From Asterias amurensis (taxonomy: Eukaryota; Echinodermata; Asteroidea; Forcipulatida; Asteriidae), in the NCBI RefSeq assembly GCF_032118995.1, contig NC_092661.1, positions 17,769,506 through 17,833,505 on the forward strand: 64,000 nucleotides of DNA, read 5' to 3'. This document shows positions 60,301 through 64,000 of this stretch, in pieces (within the stretch, counting starts at the first letter, position 1; each line of letters starts with the position of its first letter). Both the position numbers and the translations under genes were made by a program. Below the pieces are notes generated by a model. The model searched no databases. It saw only the letters and a program-made list of their open reading frames with translations, and was not told the origin of the DNA.

Positions 60301-62858
60301 TGGCTTTGTGCTCCTGCGTGGCAGTTGATTTGGGTCGACAGCCCTCATAAGTTAAGTGTCACTAGCCATCACTATCAAGGAGGTCGGGCCATGTGTTGTG
60401 AGGCAGTATATATTAAAAAAGAAGAACCCTAGTGAACCAACTAAAGCCCGGTTCAAATGCAAATGCGAAACAAATTTTGACATCGCAGGGCCGTTTTCGC
60501 AGCGAATGTTTCCCTGGAGTTGAGTACAAGTCAACTGATGATGCAACTAATTCATTGCAAACTTGTGACGTCAAAACTCAAAGGGAGGATGAATCAGGCT
60601 TTATACTGATAGAACGCACACTAGTTCAGGATAGTTGGACTAGTCTAGTCCAAGATATGTGACAAGCCTATCGAGGTTGGTTGCATCATTGGTTACCAAT
60701 AGCCGCTTCCATAGCACAGTGCAGAGTGTACCAGTTTTCAGAAAAACAAGAGGACTGACTCTGATGTATCATTACAACAATCACTCAGACATGATTTTAT
60801 CGACATGCCAATGAACCTTGTTACCTTGTTACGTAGCATCGTGTCTTTTGATGGTTGGGGCAGAATTTGGTAACATGCTATTATTTAATTGATTTTGTTT
60901 TCTTAAATTTGTTTATAACAGAGTATGCGATGTGCCGAGCATGGGGTGATCCTCATTACACAGGATTCAACGGAAGGAACTTTGACTACCAGGGCATGTG
61001 CAAATACACACTCGCTACCCCCTGTGTCGATAATGAAAACTTCCTTTTCAGGGTCGTTGGGGTCAATAAGGTGGCCTCATGGAACAACCGTGTATCCTAC
61101 AATCGTGGCATGGAGCTCAAAATCGGAGGCTCGGTGAGATTCAATATTTAATAGATGTTAAATTTGCATCGGGGATAAAGAATATTCGTTTTGATTTTAC
61201 CCATATACACCGATGTGTGTTAGCACTTTATACTCAGTACTTTCCCGAATTCTGTGGAAAAAAAAATACAGAAAAAAGGTCTCTCTCCAAATTAAATTGT
61301 CTCATACTTCTTCAAAACCATTGAAATCTTATTTTCAATCAGTGTGTGTTAGCACTTTATACTCAGTACTTTCCCGAATTCTGTGGAAAAAAAAATACAG
61401 AAAAAAGGTCTCTCTCCAAATTAAATTGTCTCATACTTCTTCAAAACCATTGAAATCTTATTTTCAATCAGTTTTACTCAAAATAAGACAGGTACACTTT
61501 TTTCATATTGTATGTATTTATTTTTCTTGAGTTGAGATATATTACTCTGTTTATTCAAAAACATCAACAACAGCCGTACAAAAACATTGGAAAAAATATA
61601 CTTTAGCTCCTTGTGACAATTGTTTTGGGTTGATAGCCCAAATCGATAAAGGGTAGCTCTCACCTTGAAGTGGCAGTAAAAATCCCACCATGGGGAAAAA
61701 ACCATGCAATCAGGGGCCATATTCATAAAGCCTGTTAGCACAATAACTTGCTAAGCAGAGAAACATTAACTTTTGATGATTTTAGCACAATAACTTGCTA
61801 AGCAGAGAAACATTAACTTTTGATGATTTAAAAAAGTTATCTTTTAACTTTTAATGATGTATCATAGTTGCAATTAAAGGAACACGTTGCCTTGGATCGG
61901 TCGAGTTGGTCTTTGAAAAGCGTTTGTAACCGTTTATTATAAAATGCATATGGGTAGAAAGATGTTGTAAAAGTGGAATACAATGATCCACACAAACATG
62001 TCTCGAAATTGCGTGGTTTTCCTTTTACCTCGTTGACTAACACGTCGGCCATTTATGGGGGTCAAAATTTTGACTCCCATAAATGGCCGACCGTGTTAGT
62101 TCGCACAGTAGAAGGAAAACCACGCAATTGCGAGGCAAACTTGTGTGGATCATTGTATTCTACTTTTAAAACATCTTTCCAACCATATGCATTTTATAAA
62201 AAACAGTTACAAACGCTTTTGTTTTGACCAACTCGTCCGATCCAAGGCAACGTGTTCCTTTAAGATTTTATGCTGTAAAGACTATTGTGCATTAACCTAA
62301 AAAATATGTGGGTTTTTTTCTGCTATTTTTAATTACTGTATTTTAATGTGCAAATGAAGAAAGTGATTTTCATGCTGGGCATGATGAATAAAACTTTGAA
62401 TTGAGTTGAATTGAATTGAATTGAAAAAATGTAGCCTAACAGAAACAGGTTACCTGCCAGCTAAAATTACATTAAGTTTACATTGTATTAACTGGTGCCC
62501 CACTCAATTTTGGCTTAGCAAAGAAATTTGTCAAGCAGTGTTTTCTGCCAAACAGCTTGATGAATTTGGGCCCAGGTAGGTAGTGAATCCACACAAGGCA
62601 CCATGTCTAAAGTGGGATTCAAACCCGGGTCACAGAGGTGAAAGGCAGGGGAAAAATCACTCAACAAACCTGGATTCTCCGATCTTAAGATTTCCCCAGT
62701 AAAAAAATACTGTATTTGTTGTAACAATTTATATAATTTTTCTTTGTCACAAGGATATCGTCCTCGCTCAAGGAAAACAAGTTCAAATTGATGGAGCAAT
62801 TGTCAATGCTCCATGCGCCGTAAAAGACACCAAAATTGACCTTGACGGCAAGTTTTTG
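45352..62858 (+). CDS. Large secreted multidomain protein, N-terminal 624 residues (FReD, FAMeT, SUEL lectin, EGF, VWD)
   Basis: Fourteen exons: 45352-45418, 46424-46552, 47589-47761, 48753-48891, 52604-52774, 53423-53452, 53924-53999, 55002-55087, 56532-56637, 57980-58143, 59159-59409, 59864-60026, 60922-61133, 62754-62858; phase kept at all junctions, gene continues past the window. Signal peptide MKAALLVVLLVACSANLVTS. Residues 28-227: CASPR-type fibrinogen-like domain (QIEALIDLSGYCEQFLSYE, WWQNRNNRVMQNWGG, LPVTELHFGDTG). About 239-380: farnesoic acid O-methyltransferase-like domain (IGGWGNSKTVIR), usually a binding module and not an enzyme. 385-469: SUEL-type lectin (YGR 406-408, FGNPCCGTFKYL). 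483-516: EGF with six Cys. From 523: VWD with GDPH 527-530. By inference an extracellular, multimerising glycan-binding protein. The domain set recalls sea-star footprint protein Sfp1 and related adhesive or mucin-like proteins, but I cannot say it is that gene. Confidence 0.88.
46030..46350 (+). mobile_element. TTAA-type MITE (family A), 3' end lost, in intron 1 of the secreted gene
   Basis: TTAA at 46026-46029, AGGCAGTGTACACTATTGGT, body as in other copies plus a short extra segment near 46105-46145; breaks off after TTTTCATAGGG, about 75 bp before exon 2. Confidence 0.75.
47297..47532. mobile_element. MITE with CTTTGGGACGCTAGGTGGCA inverted ends
   Basis: The left end inverts to TGCCACCTAGCGTTCCAAAG at the right. 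It lies in intron 2, ending 57 bp before the exon 3 acceptor. The intron sequence next to exon 3 (AATCGAGATCATACGTTAT) is duplicated on its other side near 47175. Confidence 0.7.
48341..48445. mobile_element. Hairpin element GGGCGACTTCGGCTAGAGCT, copy 1
   Basis: The left arm pairs with AGCTGTAGCCGAAGTCGCCC; a GC-rich CGCGCGCGTCTGC inner part pairs with GCAGACGCG. Copy 2 at 58520-58652 is in another intron of the same gene. Confidence 0.75.
48892..52603 (+). other. Intron 4 of the secreted gene (3.7 kb)
   Basis: A GT-AG intron with a weak donor (GTGCATCA) and a good acceptor (AATGCAG). It holds a SINE tail near 49860-49960, copy 2 of the GCATATGCA module (50120-50700) and otherwise AT-rich sequence without a gene. 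Confidence 0.6.
50120..50700 (+). repeat. GCATATGCA / GTCCGCCCGGAC module, copy 2
   Basis: TTGCATATGCAAT and GTCCGCCCGGACG words alternate over 50160-50340 and again, more loosely, over 50490-50600. The unique tail CATGTCATGAATGACATGGG at 50414 matches copy 1. The right side carries AGCGCCCTCTTTTGAATCAT, the inverse of the left side of copy 1. Confidence 0.7.
53555..53690 (+). repeat. tRNA-like SINE fragment (39965 family)
   Basis: GTAGGTATGACACTGCTCTAG, AATATGCCTGTGATTTTTAA and AGTACCGAGTATACAGTGGT in the family order. The B box is mostly lost. Confidence 0.6.
54045..54770 (-). repeat. SINE (1142 family) interrupted by an AT-rich TIR element
   Basis: The minus-strand SINE runs from GTGTCGTGGCCGAGCGGATA (54770 side) to the tail near 54070. 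It is split at 54094 by an element with ends GCTTGGGCGATATC / GATATCGCCCAAGC filled with ATCGATAT words (54094-54449). TTCACACCTAA occurs on both sides of the insert as a likely target duplication. Confidence 0.7.
54094..54449. mobile_element. AT-rich non-autonomous TIR element nested in a SINE
   Basis: Inverted ends GCTTGGGCGATATCACGATA and ...GATATCGCCCAAGC, with internal TATCGATATATCGCGATATA words. Flanked by TTCACACCTAA on both sides. Superfamily uncertain: hAT-like from its ends, but the target duplication looks longer than 8 bp. No transposase frame. Confidence 0.6.
56800..56990 (-). repeat. tRNA-like SINE (39965 family)
   Basis: Minus-strand CAATCTCTGCGGTCTAGTTG head, B box GGTTCAAATCCCACC, tail AATATGCCTGTGACG. 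It lies in intron 9 of the secreted gene, 160 bp after the exon. Confidence 0.65.
57566..57909 (+). mobile_element. TTAA-type MITE (family A), near-complete
   Basis: TTAA at 57562-57565 and 57910-57913, ends AGGCAGTGGACACTATTGTT and ACCAATAGTGTCCACTGTCT; 70 bp before exon 10 of the secreted gene. Confidence 0.8.
58520..58652. mobile_element. Hairpin element, copy 2, longer arms
   Basis: AAGGCCGTGTCCGAATTGGC pairs with GCCAATTCGGACACGGCCTT; the inner part matches 48341-48445. The longer arms suggest that this is the fuller form of the family. Confidence 0.75.
58905..59125 (+). repeat. SINE tail (1142 family)
   Basis: GAAAAGGGAAGGGGTTAGCC, CTTGTGAACCAATACAAAGT and GCGCTATGTAAGAATCCAC, ending 33 bp before the SUEL lectin exon. 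Confidence 0.55.
61150..61472 (-). repeat. SINE tail with a 129-bp tandem duplication
   Basis: A minus-strand tail of the 39965 SINE is followed by two nearly identical units (about 61215-61343 and 61344-61472) containing TTCCCGAATTCTGTGG and TCTCTCCAAATTAAATTGTC. It lies just after the VWD exon 13. Confidence 0.75.
61877..62261. mobile_element. TTAA-type foldback element (family B), best copy
   Basis: TTAA, then AGGAACACGTTGCCTTGGAT at the left and ATCCAAGGCAACGTGTTCCT at the right, then TTAA. The arms pair over almost their full length around GTCAAAATTTTGACTCCCAT. No coding capacity. Confidence 0.85.
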
Positions 62859-63335
62859 GTAAGTTGTGAACGCTGTGACTGCCTACATGTCGGTTCATAC
62901 TTTAATTGTTTTTTTTTTTTAGTTAGCCCAAAACAAGGCTAAAAGCCACTCTAGGTAAAGGGCTACAAGGAAACAAAACATAGAAATGCAGAAACTCAGT
63001 GGAGCTGGAGGTAGGAATTGACATTCCTCTTAAAAGATGGCAGATCATAGGATCAAAGGGAAACATTGTATTGTATTTAATTTTATTCCAAAACTGGAAC
63101 AAACCTGACTACCCGCAGGAAGTGGTTAAAGAGGGGCTCTGTATTGGTTACAAATTAATCCCAGAAAAAAACGTGTTTTACGAGGCATGCTCACCATTAC
63201 GAGTGCCCTTCTTTGTATGGGTAAAATTAAGTGTAGCGGAAAGCCAAAGGTTGAGGGCACTGAAGCTGTACCAGTTGCAATGAACCATCGACTTAAGTCA
63301 GAAACATTTGATCAGTTCAGACTCGATGTGGTTAA

Positions 63336-64000
63336 ACGCACACGACACGGTTGGTAATTGTCAAAGGCCATTTTTTTTCACTTGGTGTATCCCAACATAA
63401 TATGCATAAAACAACAAGCCTGTGAAAAAGAGCAACTATAAATATAAATGTTAATAGTAAACTTGCGGGTACAACCATGGGTAAAAATAAACTCTTTTGA
63501 GGGAGTGGTGGCTCTGAAAAGAGCCGGTTTGGTCTCGACGTTTCGAACAGTATACTCTGCTCGTCTTCAGGAGAATGCTGGACTACTGGAGGTGGTGGAG
63601 CTTATAATGTATGACTGGAGGGATGCACTTTTGGGTGGGAAGGATACAGCTTCGATCCTTCCCACCCAAAAGTGCATCCCTCCAGTCATACATAAGCTCC
63701 ACCACCTCCAGTAGTCCAGCATTCTCCTGAAGACGAGCAGAGTATACTGTTCGAAACGTCGAGACCAAACCGGCTCTTTTCAGAGCCACCACTCCCTCAA
63801 AAGAGTTTTTTACCCATGGTTGTACCCGCAAGTTTACTATTAATATTTATATTTATAGTTGCTCTTATTCTCCACACCATGCAAAGCTTCAAACACCATT
63901 TGAGCCTGTGAAAATTTGGGCTTAATTGGTCATCGAAGTTGCAGGAGAATTATGAAAGAAAACACACCCTTGTTGCACAACTTTGTGTGCTGTCACGACT
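63336..64000 (-). mobile_element. TTAA-type MITE (family A) split by a large hairpin
   Basis: TTAA at 63332-63335, then GACACGGTTGGTAATTGTCA and GTATCCCAACATAATATGC. The copy is interrupted after AAGCCTGTGAAAA (63426) and resumes near 63905 at GAGCCTGTGAAAATTTGGGC, continuing to the window end. Confidence 0.75.
63427..63868. mobile_element. Large near-perfect hairpin (foldback) element
   Basis: Arms of about 215 bp pair almost base for base: AGAGCAACTATAAATATAAA at the left against TTTATATTTATAGTTGCTCT at the right, through GTCTCGACGTTTCGAACAGT and CATCCCTCCAGTCATACATA to a turn at about 63650. Small differences (TA insertions) show it is not a single mirrored read base for base. Two identical open frames arise from the two arms and are not genes. 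Confidence 0.9.

Larger units (their letters stand above)
62859..64000 (+). other. Start of intron 14 of the secreted gene
   Basis: Begins GTAAGTTGTG after the 624th codon. It holds a family-A MITE from 63336 that runs off the window and a large hairpin inside it. The VWD domain must continue beyond 64000. Confidence 0.7.

Noticed and set aside
63718..63765. Hammerhead ribozyme
   Set aside because: CTGAAGA and GAAAC are present around a pairable stem, but one extra base lies between the core and the stem and the outer stems are not clear by eye. A covariance search would be needed.
63448..63831. Two matching frames of 82-88 codons on opposite strands
   Set aside because: They are the two arms of a hairpin element read in mirror fashion and carry no known domain.

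Overview
The window is from an animal nuclear genome, most probably a sea star. It holds intron-rich genes with GT-AG and rare AT-AC introns, a dense load of short interspersed and hairpin elements, and a secreted gene pairing SUEL-type lectin with VWD domains, a combination common in echinoderms. The most abundant repeat resembles what I recall from asteriid sea stars. The species call is inference, because no search was run.

Four protein-coding genes lie head to tail on the + strand, and I could follow each exon by exon with reading phase kept at every junction. (1) 356-2515: last three coding exons of a GPN2-like GTPase. (2) 4948-10627: a complete seven-exon HUNK-like AMPK-family kinase, about 782 aa. 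(3) 13791-33514: a complete sixteen-exon TMEM181-like membrane protein, about 516 aa. (4) 45352-62858 and beyond: the first 14 coding exons (624 aa) of a large secreted protein with signal peptide, CASPR-type fibrinogen-like domain, farnesoic acid O-methyltransferase-like domain, SUEL lectin, EGF and the start of a VWD domain. This resembles sea-star adhesive or footprint and mucin-like proteins.

The most notable structural result is that two different genes, GPN2-like and TMEM181-like, each carry a textbook U12-type AT-AC intron. Each starts ATATCCTTT and ends in AC 11 nt after a TTCTTAAC or TTCCTTAAC branch site, and each restores the frame exactly.

The rest is introns and intergenic DNA filled with small non-autonomous elements. 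There are about 16 copies of a ~370-bp element with inverted ends flanked by TTAA, two further families flanked by TTAA, several foldback (hairpin) elements, tRNA-like SINEs, minisatellites and microsatellites. One ~440-bp near-perfect hairpin is inserted inside a copy of the TTAA element. Local tandem duplications have copied splice sites in the TMEM181-like gene. I see no rRNA, CRISPR, viral or transposase-coding sequence, and no convincing free-standing tRNA gene. The four genes are unrelated in function and show no sign of acting together.
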